Origin: Skeletonema tropicum
Lineage: Eukaryota > Bacillariophyta > Thalassiosirophyceae > Thalassiosirales > Thalassiosiraceae
NCBI GenBank assembly: GCA_037178625.1
Contig: CM074144.1
Span: forward strand, 1,736,001 to 1,800,000
Direction of reading: 5' to 3'
DNA length: 64,000 nt
The position numbers and the translations under genes were made by a program. The notes beneath the pieces are model-generated. The model was not told the DNA's origin. It searched no databases and worked only from the letters and a program-made list of their open reading frames with translations. Below, piece by piece: positions 1 to 11,262 of this stretch (positions are counted from its first letter, which is position 1; each line of letters opens with the position of its first letter).

Positions 1-1641
1 ATACCCGTTTGCAACCAACAATGGCACACCTCTGATGAACTTGTACATTGCCGAGAGTTTTCTGCGCTGGAACACTTCGACTGATTCCCCAAGGCAATTC
101 CGGATAGCTCTCGCCCTATAAAACCAAGCTGCAACTAGAGGAAGGAACGTTAGCTTCCATTTGAAGAAAGGCTTCATGTCGGCAAGGTCAGGGTAGTGGA
201 TGAGAATTTTCCACATGGGAACAAGCTGGCGTTGTCCGGGCTCGAGATTCCTTGTAATTCTGTTCAGCTTAAGATATCTAATGACGCCTTGATATATGTG
301 ATCAATGTGCGAACGAAAACGTAAATCACCGATTGCCTCGATGGTGTGATTGGACGAGTATATATTGTTGATGCTAGAAGCGTCACAAAGCAGTCTTGAG
401 AAAAATTCCACCCATGCGTCAGGAATGCTGTAGCCCAAGTTCATCAGCGACGTATTGTTCGTCAATGCGTTTGCCAGTATCCTTGCCACTGCCTCATAAT
501 TGCCATTTCTCATCATGCGGACGTCAAGTTCTTTCAAGCAGGATCTCTCTGATCGAATCAAAGTTGAAAGCGACCTTATCCCTTCCTCAGAGAACCGGTT
601 ATCTTTCATTTGCAGCGTTAGTAGGCTTTCATTTGCAGCGGCAGTTATTGCAGACACTAACGCTGATACCCCTGCATCACCAATTACATTGTTTGATAGA
701 TTCAGGTGTTTGAGCGGCGTGTAGTTCATTAATCCGGTTGCTAGCACGATTGCCCCCTCGTCATCAATGGACAAACGCCCAAGATTGAGGCCTTCTAATT
801 TGCAACGTTCAGATCGAAAAAAGTCCGACAAAGCCGTCAGCCCCGCCACTGTAATTTCGGTATCGTTACCATACAGACTCAACTGGACTAAGTTTTGACA
901 ATGTTTCATCCCTGCCACCAACGACAGCAACCCATCGTCATCAATATTACCGTTTGCCAGATCAAGGGTTCTCAATTTCTTCATTCCCCCCAATCTTAGT
1001 GTATTGTGGAGTGTCGCACAAGCGTCTCTTCCAAGAAATTGTTCATCAAAAGTGAGCCGCTCTAACTCAGTTTGAGAGTGCAGTACTCTTAATATGTTGT
1101 TGAAAGCTTCATCGCTGAATTGGCTGCCATCAGCGCTGACTTCAAAGCAGAGGTGCTTCAAAGAATCACATTTGTGCAACGCCATCAGGAAATATTGAGC
1201 ACATTCGTCGCTTCCAATGCTGTCGCACCCAAGCGTGAAATTTGTCAAATTAACATTTTTTCCAAAAAAGGGAGCTAAATGGATGAAAGTCGTATCCACG
1301 ATTCTGCCACAAACTTCGAGAGATTGAATCGACCGATTCCGACTGATCCCCTCAAGCAGACCAACTGGCGCAAATGGATAACACGATACATGCAGGAACT
1401 TCAATTTTTTGCTCTCGCCTATGTAGTATCCCAGCCAATCTAAGTCGTCGCCATCCTCTACAATAAATTCCTCTTCGCCGTTGTGTCTCATTTCATCTAA
1501 TATGTAGAGAGATCTAAAATCTGGATCACCATCACGAAGGTTTTGTACAATATTTTTGTGTCTCTCAGAGGAAGTTATATCTTCTAACTTTACATCTTGT
1601 GCATGCTTCTTGAAATACGAATAATCTCGGCTGCTCGTCAT
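1..1641 (-). CDS. Leucine-rich repeat protein, RNase-inhibitor type (C-terminus beyond window)
   Basis: One open frame runs without a stop from an ATG at 1641 to the left edge, giving at least 547 residues; the C-terminus is cut. The ATG is the only in-frame Met after an upstream TAG at about 1686. From about residue 120 onward there are successive leucine-rich repeats of about 28 residues (for example L-x-x-L-x-L-x-x-N at 'LKHLNLSNNVIGDAG'), the RI-like pattern common in large diatom LRR families. The last 80 residues seen are rich in aromatic and basic residues and lie outside the repeats. No signal peptide or kinase domain is visible. Such proteins usually act as binding scaffolds, but a specific partner cannot be inferred. 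It diverges from the aldo/keto reductase gene to its right. Confidence 0.85.
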   Translation of the reverse strand, partial: MTSSRDYSYFKKHAQDVKLEDITSSERHKNIVQNLRDGDPDFRSLYILDEMRHNGEEEFIVEDGDDLDWLGYYIGESKKLKFLHVSCYPFAPVGLLEGISRNRSIQSLEVCGRIVDTTFIHLAPFFGKNVNLTNFTLGCDSIGSDECAQYFLMALHKCDSLKHLCFEVSADGSQFSDEAFNNILRVLHSQTELERLTFDEQFLGRDACATLHNTLRLGGMKKLRTLDLANGNIDDDGLLSLVAGMKHCQNLVQLSLYGNDTEITVAGLTALSDFFRSERCKLEGLNLGRLSIDDEGAIVLATGLMNYTPLKHLNLSNNVIGDAGVSALVSAITAAANESLLTLQMKDNRFSEEGIRSLSTLIRSERSCLKELDVRMMRNGNYEAVARILANALTNNTSLMNLGYSIPDAWVEFFSRLLCDASSINNIYSSNHTIEAIGDLRFRSHIDHIYQGVIRYLKLNRITRNLEPGQRQLVPMWKILIHYPDLADMKPFFKWKLTFLPLVAAWFYRARAIRNCLGESVEVFQRRKLSAMYKFIRGVPLLVANGY

Positions 1642-2212
1642 GTCTATAATATCTTTGTTATAAATCGAACGGCACAAGAATGGCTATGTCGCTGTTGTCC
1701 AAAATATCTTTCTCCGCTTTATGAGATCAAAGATCAAAGGTTGTACATACTGACTTCTTATCTACACTCAGTGTCGGAGAGGTGTTGAGCCGTGTTACTA
1801 CACATCTCTGCAGCAATGGATGCTCTCTGCATCTGCTGCTTCCTAAGTGATATGATATGAAGCATTATGTATTGTACATTCAGTACTTTTGCATGGTACT
1901 ATTGTGATGAACATATATTATCATATCATGCGAACCCGACGGCCTTTCTTGTGTTTCAAATTCAAATCAAATCAAATCAAAATGGATGCCCAAGTGACAC
2001 GTCATCACAACACATGCATGACTACATACAAGTCGAAAGTCAAGTCATCAAAGCGAGTGACGTTTGCCATCAAACCAGCCATCATTCGTTCCAGCGATGT
2101 TGTCAAAGAAGATGACTCACAGAGAAAAGGAGCAGTAGTATGATGTTGTCAGTATTGTAGGCGCTACGCCTAATCATTATTTCAGCAATAACGAAAGCGA
2201 AAGTCATCCAGA
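1642..2212. other. Divergent intergenic region
   Basis: This 571-bp spacer separates the start codons of the minus-strand LRR gene and the plus-strand aldo/keto reductase gene, so both promoters should lie here. A short ATCAA-type direct repeat sits at about 1957-1981. No TATA box, RNA gene or conserved motif could be assigned. Confidence 0.5.
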
Positions 2213-3421
2213 ATGAAAGCATCGGTAGCCTCCTACGCCCCGCAGCTCCTCTGCTGGTGGAGCACTTTCATCATCAAATCCGCATCGGCGTACTCCGGAA
2301 CAATCACCAAAAATGTCGCCGTCCCCTCTCTCAAAAACGGAATGGATTACTGCCAACTCGGCACCTCCTCCCTGGAAGTGAGCAAGGTTTGCATGGGCAC
2401 CATGACATTCGGTCAGCAAAACACTCTCGAGGAGGGTGTGGAGCAGCTTAATTTGGCATTTGACAATTATGGAATTAACTTTATTGATACTGCGGAATTG
2501 TACCCCGTCCCCGGCAATCCGGAGACGCAGGGGATGACAGATAAGACTGTTGCGGCATTCATGAAGGGACGGAAGAACCGAGAGGATGTCGTATTGGCGA
2601 CCAAGGTGGCTGGGTATAGTGAACGTATGACGTGGATGCCTCGAAAGGAGCCGGATACAATTCCTTCATTGACACGAGAGCAGATTCTTTACAGTGTCGA
2701 TGAATCGTTGAAGCGTCTTGAGACGGATTATATTGATTTACTTCAATTGCATTGGCCAGATCGGTATACTGGAGGATTATTTGGACAACCTGACTTTTCA
2801 CCGTCGGGAATTACTCGTGAGGCTGTGTCATTTGAGGAGACGTTGGGTGCGTTGCAAGAGCTTGTGACGGAGGGAAAAGTCCGATATGTGGGTGTTTCAA
2901 ATGAGACTCCATTTGGAGTGTGCACTTTTGCAGATCTTGCCAAAAGCAATCCTGAGTTATATCCCAAGATTGTGTCGATTCAAAACTCATATTCACTTGT
3001 GGTTCGAAAAGACTTTGAGGCAGGATTAGCAGAAGCATGTTATCATCACAAGGTTGGTCTCTTGCCCTACAGTCCATTGGCGGGGGGATCGTTGAGTGGA
3101 AAGTATGTGAAGGACAATGTGCCTGAAAATTGCCGCTTTAAAATGTTCCCTGGATTTATGGACCGATACTGGGGCTCAAACAACGAAGCGGCAGTGAATG
3201 CGTATGCTGAAATTGCAGAAGCCAGGGGAATGACTCCTACTCAGATGGCATTGGCGTGGTGTTATCATCGTGAGCATGTTGCATCTACTATAATTGGTGC
3301 GACAACTATTGAGCAACTAGAGGAAGATATTGCAGCGTATGATATTCGTTTGGACGAGGAAACGTTGGGAGAAATCAACAAAGTATACAAAAAGTATACT
3401 GACCCGACAAAGTTTGCTTAG
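2213..3421 (+). CDS. Aldo/keto reductase, Tas-like
   Basis: The predicted protein has 402 residues. From residue 44 ('MDYCQLGTSSLEVSKVCMGT') it follows the NADPH-dependent aldo/keto reductase family and most resembles the bacterial Tas branch: 'GTMTFGQQNT', the catalytic Asp and Tyr in 'FIDTAELYPVPG', Lys in 'LATKVAG', His in 'LLQLHWPDR', 'YVGVSNETPFGV', and the C-terminal cofactor loop 'STIIGATTIEQL'. All four catalytic residues (Asp, Tyr, Lys, His) are present. The first 43 residues are an extension relative to Tas. It is hydrophobic and contains 'SASAYSG', which could be a signal peptide with an aromatic +1 residue as in diatom plastid presequences; this is inference. Starting at the Met at 2342 would give a cytosolic enzyme. 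It reduces aldehydes or ketones; the substrate is unknown. Confidence 0.9.
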   Translation: MKASVASYAPQLLCWWSTFIIKSASAYSGTITKNVAVPSLKNGMDYCQLGTSSLEVSKVCMGTMTFGQQNTLEEGVEQLNLAFDNYGINFIDTAELYPVPGNPETQGMTDKTVAAFMKGRKNREDVVLATKVAGYSERMTWMPRKEPDTIPSLTREQILYSVDESLKRLETDYIDLLQLHWPDRYTGGLFGQPDFSPSGITREAVSFEETLGALQELVTEGKVRYVGVSNETPFGVCTFADLAKSNPELYPKIVSIQNSYSLVVRKDFEAGLAEACYHHKVGLLPYSPLAGGSLSGKYVKDNVPENCRFKMFPGFMDRYWGSNNEAAVNAYAEIAEARGMTPTQMALAWCYHREHVASTIIGATTIEQLEEDIAAYDIRLDEETLGEINKVYKKYTDPTKFA

Positions 3422-3701
3422 GTGCTATCTAGAGAAATTGATTGAATCTAAAAGACGAGGTATACTTGCAACAAATCTTTTTACTTTAAAGCTGTATTTA
3501 TCTACTTCTCTGGATTCCGCACCGCACTCTGTCAACAAGAGAGTCTAAGTGTGTTAGTTCTTGTCGCAGTAGAGCTGTGTCCGATCAGAGGTATTCAAAA
3601 TAACAATGCCTACAGCTAGCAGTTGGATCGCACATCTACATATAAAATCCCTATTTATTAGATTAATGACTAAACACATAATATTCCTATCTTCAAATTC
3701 T

Positions 3702-6700
3702 TCAAATCATACGATCAAAGAAATTTGAAGCTTGCTTTTGGTGATACTTTATGTCCGCTTTCACTGCGCCGAAATCCAAACCATCTGTTCGCCAGAACGC
3801 ATATATATTCGAGTTGCCTTGGAATGAAACATACATGAACTTGTTATCTGGGCTAAACGCGAGACCAGTTGTCTCAGAGCCATATCCATCGCCGCGAACA
3901 ATTGTGAAGAACTGCCCGTATTTGTTCCTGCCGTGAATATCACTGGACGACCCTCCATCCTCACAAAAGTACAAGAAGTCTGAATCTCCAACCACCTTTT
4001 GGATTTGGTCAGGCTGTCTATCGAATGCACCTGATACTGTCGAAGTCACGATCCATGTGCCGGCGGCAAGATCTAGCTCAAACAGCTCCTTTCTTCTCTT
4101 GGACACGAAGAAAAGCTGGCGATTGATCACATCAATCCCTTCGGCATTTGGGAAGTACGTGGCAGCGCTACTCGCACCTGCACTCTCATTTGTGCTCCAC
4201 TCGAACGTGCCGTCAGAATTCAAAACCAGGAATTCATGAGTCCCACCCTCCGAAGTGAGGATATCATACTTATTGCCAGTGTTGAAAGCAGCCGCGGCGG
4301 GTGTGTACCTCGTGAGAGGCCCATTTAAACTGTCATCGGTCGTGAAGAAACGAGCCTCTACCTCCGGATCTTGGTCGTCATATGCAAAGCTTTCATAGTT
4401 GCCTGTTACAATCACGGCATTGGTTTTGGCTGTGTGACCCGTGAAGGGATCAACCTCCCAGCAATATCCAACATCGCTATCCTCCTCACAAGTCACCCAT
4501 GTATCCCAGTATGTTTTGCCTGTGAAGTTGATTGCCAAATTGAACAGAAAAATTGCGTCAGAGAGAGGTATCTCATTCAAACATTCATATATATGATACA
4601 ATTAAATGAATAGATATAGTTGTGTCTACTCACCTCCACCACAATTCCAAGTTGTACCTTCCAAATCCATCTTGTACCCGATCACTTCTCCTTGCGCATT
4701 GAAACGCAACGTGCCTACCCCTCCTTTAGGAACTTCTGAATTGCTTGTGTAGTACCACCCGCCATCACTAGGATGAGCGATAACAGCTGCTCCGTCCGCT
4801 TTTTCATGCATGGGAATTGTACTCTGCCCACCGTTGTCGTACTGCACATACTCTCCTGCCGTAGTGAGAAGACGACAATCCATTCCCTTCGAAAGCATGA
4901 GCTTGCCTCCATCACAAGGCTGAGACAAATCTCCGGGTACATATGTCGCACCAAATGTGTTAGGTTTATGGGTTGGTTGAGGGCCTGGAGGAGTTGTAGG
5001 GACGTTACCAAGCGCATCGTAGCAGTAGTCCTCTCCAAACGTTCGTATACCGATGCATCCAGGAACGAATTCGTCTCCACTTCTGTCCATACAAACTAGG
5101 CCATCTCCACATTCTGAGTCACTGTCACAATCTGAGAGAGAACAACGGATGTGAATACATATCATTATCATCGAAAAGAGGGAATGTCACCGCAGTCAAC
5201 GCAATCCAATCGAATGTCTTACCTCCTTCACAAAGACCCAGAGGAAAATTCCCGTCAGGAAGCCCGTTGTTACCCTTGAGAAATAGTGTATTGGGAGTAG
5301 GTCTAAGAGCACAGTAGTCACTGCCTGACCTACCATCTCCAATACATCCACTTACTGTCTCAGTGCCTGGTCTTTGAAAGCATTGAAGATCAGGACCGTC
5401 GCAATCTGTGTCAACATCGCAATCACCTTCACACACACCAAGCTTCCTAGAAGGGGGGTTTCCCACCCATGTTAGGTCGGGATATCTGCAGTAGTCTTCA
5501 CCGGGTTCAGGGATACCGAAACATCCCGGGATTGTTTCTGTCCCTTCGCGTTGTTGACTGACCAGAAAAAAAGGCAAGAAAAATGAGTTTATTGTTCCTT
5601 TCCTTTCATCGAATCATATCAAGTCACTTACCATACAAGTCCAAATTGGCAATCGCTATCATCATCACAATCACCTTCACACAGTCCAAGGGGGAAGTTC
5701 TCAACCGGACGTCTATTATCACCCTTCAACCATACAAAGTTCTTAGTAGGGCGCTCAGCACAAAAGTCTGTACCAGACGGTGCAGTCCCTTGACAAGAAG
5801 GGACCGATTCAGTCCCCGATCTGTGAAGAAATTGAAGGGACGAAAAAACAATTACGTCAGCTGCATTGATCCAAGATGATCACGATAGGATCGTAGAAGC
5901 ATACTCAAATCACACATGCATACATACCTATGGAAGCAAACTAATGAGCCATCACAATGGTCGTCATTATCACAGTCTCCACGACACTTGGGCAGAGGAT
6001 TGGGTCGATCACCGCCGTCTCCACTAAAAACAACAGTTAGCGTTGATGTAGGAGATTCGTTTGTAGGTTCAGGAGTTGATGCCGGATTTTTCGTAGGGGC
6101 AGGAGTTGATGATGGATTCCTAGTAGGGGCAAAAGTAGGAAACTCGGGACATATACTATTGGAATCCACCATATCCGAATCAGCAACGTGGAAATAATCT
6201 TTCCCCCCCACCCTTGGATCACGAAGCACAGATACCAGTACTGGACCAGATTGATTCGCCTCGACTGTTAATGATAACCGTTCATTGTTCTTGGTTAGGC
6301 AATAGGATGAAGGATGAGAATTTCCCAACACATCAAGTGTGGGTAGAACGCCACATCTACCAAAGTACTCATTTAGTGCATCATCCACCGGAGAGCGGGG
6401 GGTACTATGAGAGAACAAAACGATGGATCTCAATGCACAGCTCGTATCAGAAGCAAGTGTGTCCTTTACAAACTTGGCATTCAAATCTTCCGGAGCATGC
6501 TTTGTAATGTACGATTCACCAGAAGGGTAATCTAAACCGAAGAAGGCAATGTTCTTATATTCAAAGCCAAAGATTTCTTCATTGCCATCCACACGTGTAA
6601 TGGCCGGTCTTCCACCACCAGTAATCGTAGGGAAGTCACTTGTGAAGGAGTATGTTCCAAACTTTGCCCTCCACATATCTCGAATAGGATCACTTGCCTC

Positions 6701-7257
6701 CTTAATGTTATACCCGAAACACTCATTCGACTCATTGTCCCCATTAATCAACAAAAAGTTCTTGGCCGGCTGAAACAACTTGGCCCGTGAGTCAAAGCTA
6801 GATTCCGTACATCTACGACTATTCGCAGCTTCATTGGTCCCTTTTAGAATATCCCCCACATGTACTTGGAATGATCCATCTCCCACATCATTCGTCATTT
6901 TGCGATTCATAAATGGGATAATACTCTCCTTCAAACATTCATAATCTTCCCCCTCAAACGTACAAGTGTTGGGATAGTCCAGTTTGTCCATGTCCTTATT
7001 CTCAAAAGCACACTCGCCGGTGCAAGTGTCGGCATTCCCATTGGTATCAAGACAAGTTTCTACCATGTAATCAGATGGAGAATCACCATATGCCCAAAAG
7101 TCAATCACTACATTTCGTTTGTCGGTAAGGGGGAGAGGACCCTGGACGTTATTGTTGTTGTTGCCAATACTGCATGCTTTGCCCGTGTCGGTGTATTGGT
7201 AGATGGTGGGATCATTGATTGTGGGAGAGGCTGTTGTTGGGGTCGTGGTTGGCTATA

Positions 7258-7289
<32 letters not shown>

Positions 7290-8131
7290 GAAATGTGATA
7301 CATATTGTCAGAAACATGAAATCTATCATGAGAGCTGTGCAAACCCAAGACAGAAAATGAACTTACTTGAGCTGTGGGATCCTTCGTCGGATTTGCTGTT
7401 GGAGCATGTGTTGGAACAGCCGTGGGTGTCTCAGTAACAGGTGCATTTGTTGGGGCATGTGTTGGACTTGATGACGGAGCAGCTGTCGTAGGCGTAACAG
7501 TTGGTCCAAACGTTGGCTGCGTTGTTGGTACACCTGATGGAGCTCGAGTTGGATTATGTGACGGAGCAGCAGTCGTTGGTGAATTTGACGGAGCAGCAGT
7601 CGGTGTAGATGTTGGAGCCGGTGATTGTTTGTTCCGTACCTTCCATTTCGCATTCCCAGTCGCTCCGGCCACATTGGTCTGTTGACAATTGTTTTTCAGA
7701 CAGTTCTTTTCTTTCTTGTTGCATTTGTCGTTCGTGTGGCATGTATTTGTAGCGATGACTAGACAGCATGGTTCGGCGTCTGCTGCAGGCGGCGGCGGCG
7801 GCGGTGGTGGTGGAGGAGGAGGTCCTGAGGAAGGAGGACCACCCCCCGACCCTGGCAATTTCCACTCATATCCACCATTCTTGTTGCATTTGTCACATTC
7901 TTTTTCCTTCTTGTTGCATTTATCCTTTGCATGACAAGTATTTGTGGCCAAGTCGACACAACACGGAGCCAATTTATTTGCACGAAGAAGCTTGGGCGTG
8001 GCGGCGTCGTCGGCGGCCACTACTATAGCGCTGTACGTCGGAGCCTCAATTCGATCATCTCCATCGAACAAATTTGCAGTAGTTCCTTGTGCGAGGCAAG
8101 TGAGCAGCACGGCAATCGGCTTCGTCCACAT
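3702..8131 (-). CDS. Secreted metallophosphoesterase fused to PhoX/DUF839-like domain
   Basis: Six exons join in frame (8131-7367, 7252-5928, 5820-5632, 5557-5223, 5131-4634, 4519-3702) to give about 1,309 residues; every intron is GT-AG. Order: signal peptide (residues 1-20); two Cys-rich blocks 'CC(V/L)xxATNTCHxxDKCNKKEK' around a polyproline run; a Pro-Thr linker; a calcineurin-like phosphoesterase domain from about 302 ('FWAYGDSPSD', 'HVGDILKG', 'INGDNESNEC', 'FSHST'); another Pro-Thr linker; four or five diatom GDCD cysteine repeats (about 677-915); and a PhoX/DUF839 domain from about 925 to the end ('TYWDTWVTCEED', 'WEVDPFTGH', 'TGLAFSPDNKFMYVSF'). PhoX enzymes are secreted Fe/Ca alkaline phosphatases, and the TCEE motif holds their conserved metal-binding Cys. 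Inferred role: extracellular phosphoester hydrolysis. A paralogue lies at 29226-32465. Activity of either domain is not shown. Confidence 0.82.
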
Positions 8132-8421
8132 CGTTACCTAAATACAAATATTATATATGATGTAATGAGTATATCGGGCGAGCGAAAGCAAAAATATTGT
8201 GAGCTGGAAGAGATAATAAAGAGGCTGCACTGCTGCTGCTGCTGCTGCTAATAGCAAATACTAGTCGCCTACCAAGATAATGACTGATTGATAAATGAGA
8301 AGATATCATAGCCTTGCTTTGGTGGTTCTCAGGTCATTCACGGTTCGGTTGGCGGTTGTTTTAAAAATTTGAAATGTCTGCGAAATTGGGGCGGGAAGAA
8401 GAATGTCCTATTTGAAAGTGA
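8132..8421. other. Spacer with short CTG repeat
   Basis: This is the 5' flank of the phosphatase-fusion gene. It contains a short (TGC) run at about 8230-8250. The promoter must lie here, but no individual element stands out. Confidence 0.4.
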
Positions 8422-8442
8422 CTAGGGGGCACCGTGTGCGAG
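8422..8442 (-). mobile_element. Candidate Helitron 3' terminus (hairpin + CTAG)
   Basis: Read on the minus strand this ends GCACACGGTGCCCCCTAG followed by T, matching the array units at 25018-26640 (GCACACGGTGCACCCTAG, also followed by T) at 20 of 21 positions over the terminal stretch, after which similarity stops. A short GCAC/GTGC stem precedes the terminal CTAG. A hairpin plus CTRR end followed by T is the Helitron signature. Confidence 0.55.
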
Positions 8443-8562
8443 GGGTGATAGTGAGTCGGGTAGGATAGGAGGCGAGGAGTTAGAGCCAAGTAAAAAGATA
8501 GGACTAATGAAACTGGAAACAGCAGATAGAAAGATAGATAGATTATTTTCCTCTCTCAAATG

Positions 8563-9657
8563 CTAATAATAATAGCTATCAATCTCGTCAGGATCATGGA
8601 GTTCATAAAATTCGCCTTCCGCTCCATTTGCTGTGAATTTCAGAATATCAGGTATCTTTATGAATGATAACACCTGTTGTGCAACAATCTCTACAATACT
8701 CAAACCAAAACCTCCATCAAAATGTTGCCGAACATACATGTAATCAAAACGGTCACCTAAAGTCATCAATACAATACGTGCCATTGAGAATTCAGCAGCA
8801 TGCATCCTGTCAAGATGTATCTCAATGTGACGGCGGCATAAATAGTTTGCTGATTTAAGCAAGGCCCTCATTGCATCAGTTTTGTGTCTTACTGTAGAGT
8901 GGAAGACATTAGTGATACGGCTGATGTCAGCAATGATTTCGTCTCCAACATAGGGAACGAGTTTGTCAGGAAGCCTCAAATCAACTTGAGATATTTGGTT
9001 ACAGCCAAAGAATGCATTGTCTAGGATTTGATTATGACACCACATCGTCGAAGGCATTATCAAATGACTTAGTTGCCGGCATCCTGAGAATGCGTATTCA
9101 CCAATTTGTTTAACTTCTTCGGGTAACTCGATAGATGTTAGACCCTTACAAAGTCGAAAAGATTCACACTTGATATATCGCACTCTAGGGATGATGGCCG
9201 AACTCAAGGAGAAGCAATCAAAAAAGGCATATTCACCGATAGATACCAAGCGCTGTCCAAATGTCACATGGCGTAATCTTTCGCACTCATAAAATGCATA
9301 ATCGTCGATATGTCGTACAAAAGATAAATCTATTTCATGGAGATATGCGCATTTTCTGAATGCACACGAACCAATTCTGGAAATCTTAGACGTATCTTGA
9401 AATTCAACAACCTGAAGGCGGCTACAATCCATAAATGCATCATTTGGGATCTCTGTGACATGTCCAAGTACGATAACAGCACGGATTCTATGACGATTAT
9501 CATCTAGCTGTCTCTGCCATCGCAGCTGGGAGCCTTTGTAAACGTACACCAGCCTGTTGGTACTGTCACAAAACAAAACTGGTCCATACACATGCAGAAG
9601 TTCAGGGTTATCATTCAAATATTGTGATAGTGCAGAGGGTGGGTTATTCTCACTCAT
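8563..9657 (-). CDS. BspA-type (LRR_5) leucine-rich repeat protein
   Basis: A single exon encodes 364 residues from the ATG at 9657. Residues about 45-215 carry at least six LRR_5/BspA repeats of about 23 residues with the pattern I-x-x-x-A-F-x-x-C-x-x-L, for example 'IGSCAFRKCAYLHEIDL' and 'IGEYAFSGCRQLSHLIMP'. The last 120 residues are a non-repeat domain. This architecture is greatly expanded in diatoms and other protists, with unknown, probably protein-binding roles. No signal peptide is visible. It ends 121 bp from the candidate Helitron 3' terminus, so it may be captured cargo. Confidence 0.85.
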   Translation of the reverse strand: MSENNPPSALSQYLNDNPELLHVYGPVLFCDSTNRLVYVYKGSQLRWQRQLDDNRHRIRAVIVLGHVTEIPNDAFMDCSRLQVVEFQDTSKISRIGSCAFRKCAYLHEIDLSFVRHIDDYAFYECERLRHVTFGQRLVSIGEYAFFDCFSLSSAIIPRVRYIKCESFRLCKGLTSIELPEEVKQIGEYAFSGCRQLSHLIMPSTMWCHNQILDNAFFGCNQISQVDLRLPDKLVPYVGDEIIADISRITNVFHSTVRHKTDAMRALLKSANYLCRRHIEIHLDRMHAAEFSMARIVLMTLGDRFDYMYVRQHFDGGFGLSIVEIVAQQVLSFIKIPDILKFTANGAEGEFYELHDPDEIDSYYY

Positions 9658-10105
9658 GCTATCCTATCCGTCGACCGTCGATCGAGGTGGCGTCAGAAAG
9701 ATCTCACTGCACGCTACTTTGGGAGAGAACGAATGAATTGATGGACGGAAGGGGACGGAAATGAAGTTTTAAAAATGAAAATAGAAAATAAGAGGTGTGT
9801 CTTCGATCATTGCTTACGTCATTCTCGGAACTCACAAAATCCAAACTTTAGGAAATCAGGGAAAGGGAAAATTCTAAATAGATAAGTTCCAAAAAGGGTT
9901 ACCCAAAACAGAAGCAACGTCCAGCTCGCTGAACCTGGATGCGCGATACTTACACGACGCCGCCCGCCATCCACAGCGCAGCAACAAAAATAATATCCAC
10001 AAATCAAGGCGACGTGACTTCATTGCAAGTAGGTACATCATGAGCGTAACCTATACCATGAGCCTATACTCGACGAATGAATAACAACATTAGTATAATT
10101 TACAT
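9658..10105. other. Intergenic, no gene seen
   Basis: This is the AT-rich spacer upstream of the LRR_5 gene and downstream of the HA-domain gene. Only short shadow frames are present. No repeat or RNA gene was recognised. Confidence 0.4.
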
Positions 10106-10971
10106 CTACCAATTTCCGAGGGTATTTAAATATTGGTATTTCCACCCAGTGAGAGTACCATTTCTTCTCTGCCTTCTCTGTTCAGTCAGCCAATCATGAA
10201 GCCGAAAGCCGATATCATTCCGTGAGAAGTTTCCTCCTCCTCCTTCTCTTCCGTTAGATTTCACTTGAGCAACAAGATGGTGAAAATTTGCTATCCACTT
10301 ATGATGATTTACATTCATGTCGTTCGATTCAGCAGACTGCACTGCATTGATATCCAAGCGAGGCGGGGGTGGTAATTGTCGATAGTGATGCGAGGCTGGT
10401 GGAGAAGGATGATGAATGTATTGATGTGAATTCACAGCGAACTGATGATAATGAGGCAAGGGGTGCATTGTGTACAAAGCCGGAGATTCTTGTGAGATCT
10501 GTTGAAAGAAATGTACATTCGAATGTGGGGGCAAAACCGGATGCGACAACCTCTGAACAAAGAAATCATCATGCTCATGTTTGTGCTCATGCTCGTGCTG
10601 CTCATGCTCGTGCTCGTGATCGTGCTCGTGCTCGTGCTCGTGCTCATACTCATCTGGAGTACGATCCAACAACAGTCCATCGTCGCTATCATCATCATCG
10701 TCATCATCATCATCATCTAATGTTATCTTCCTTCTTTTCGCCACTGATAATGGAGGAGCAGAAAAACTATCCTCACCGTCACTTGATTCTTCCAATTCAT
10801 TCTCTTCATGTTCGATATCATCGTTATGGGTCACTTCTACTTTGACTTCTTTATCATCATCATCATCGTCATCAGATTCCACTTGCTTGTCGTTATCAAT
10901 ATCATCTTCATCTGTCGAATCGAAAGAGTATATGGATGATGAATTAACTTTCCGCCTTTTAGAAGCGCACC
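10106..10971 (-). CDS. Acidic low-complexity protein with C-terminal HA (helicase-associated) domain, 5' end unresolved
   Basis: The frame is open from about 10971 down to a stop at 10106. No in-frame ATG is seen before it runs into repeat DNA at about 11000, so an upstream exon, or truncation by that repeat, is likely. Features in order: a basic patch 'SKRRKVN', long Asp/Glu runs, a nuclear-localisation-like 'AKRRKI', an alternating Glu-His tract, a His/Pro-rich middle, and at the C-terminus 'RLHDWLTEQRRQRRNGTL' followed by 'LNTLGNW'. This end fits the helicase-associated domain, in which a Trp-rich unit of about 70 residues binds nucleic acid and is abundant in diatom nuclear proteins. Inferred: nuclear DNA-binding or regulatory protein. 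Confidence 0.55.
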
Positions 10972-10989
10972 GTCGTCGTAATCTACAAT

Positions 10990-11262
10990 CCTTATTATTG
11001 TCTTTGATCGGCCCTCGGGGCCCCCGTAACAGAGCGCAACGCAGCGTAGTAGGGGGCCGCAGGTGCCTTCCCCTATAGTCCTGGAAATTCAGATTTTTTC
11101 AGCCAAAATTTTCTACAGGGTTGTAGGGAGGAATCAGTATGTGTGGCTTTTAGTGAGAAGTTTTACCTGTGTGACACGTAGAGGCTCAGTAGAGCCATAC
11201 TGGTGTAGGATTTGTATCTGTTCCTATGTAGAAAGCAAGAAGTACCTGGCTTAAAGCCGCTT
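10990..11262 (-). repeat. Dispersed repeat family copy 1
   Basis: About 270 bp align in inverted orientation with 46745-47015. Shared landmarks are the GC-rich block gccctcggggccc, 'tctacaggg' followed by 'aggaatcagtat', 'gacacgtagaggctc', and 'gtagaaagcaagaagtacct'. No coding capacity is seen. The strand is set relative to the copy at 46745. Confidence 0.7.

Noticed and set aside
7374..7685. Plus-strand Gly/Val-rich ORF
   Set aside because: An antisense shadow of the Pro-Thr-rich exon on the minus strand, caused by its repetitive codons.
8422..8442. Motif as a shared promoter element instead of a Helitron end
   Set aside because: Considered, because only 21 bp match. CTAG followed by T, the hairpin and the strand agreement favour a terminus, but confidence is kept moderate.
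10369..10845. Plus-strand His/Arg/Ala-rich ORF
   Set aside because: Mirror of the Glu-His and Asp repeats of the minus-strand HA-domain gene.
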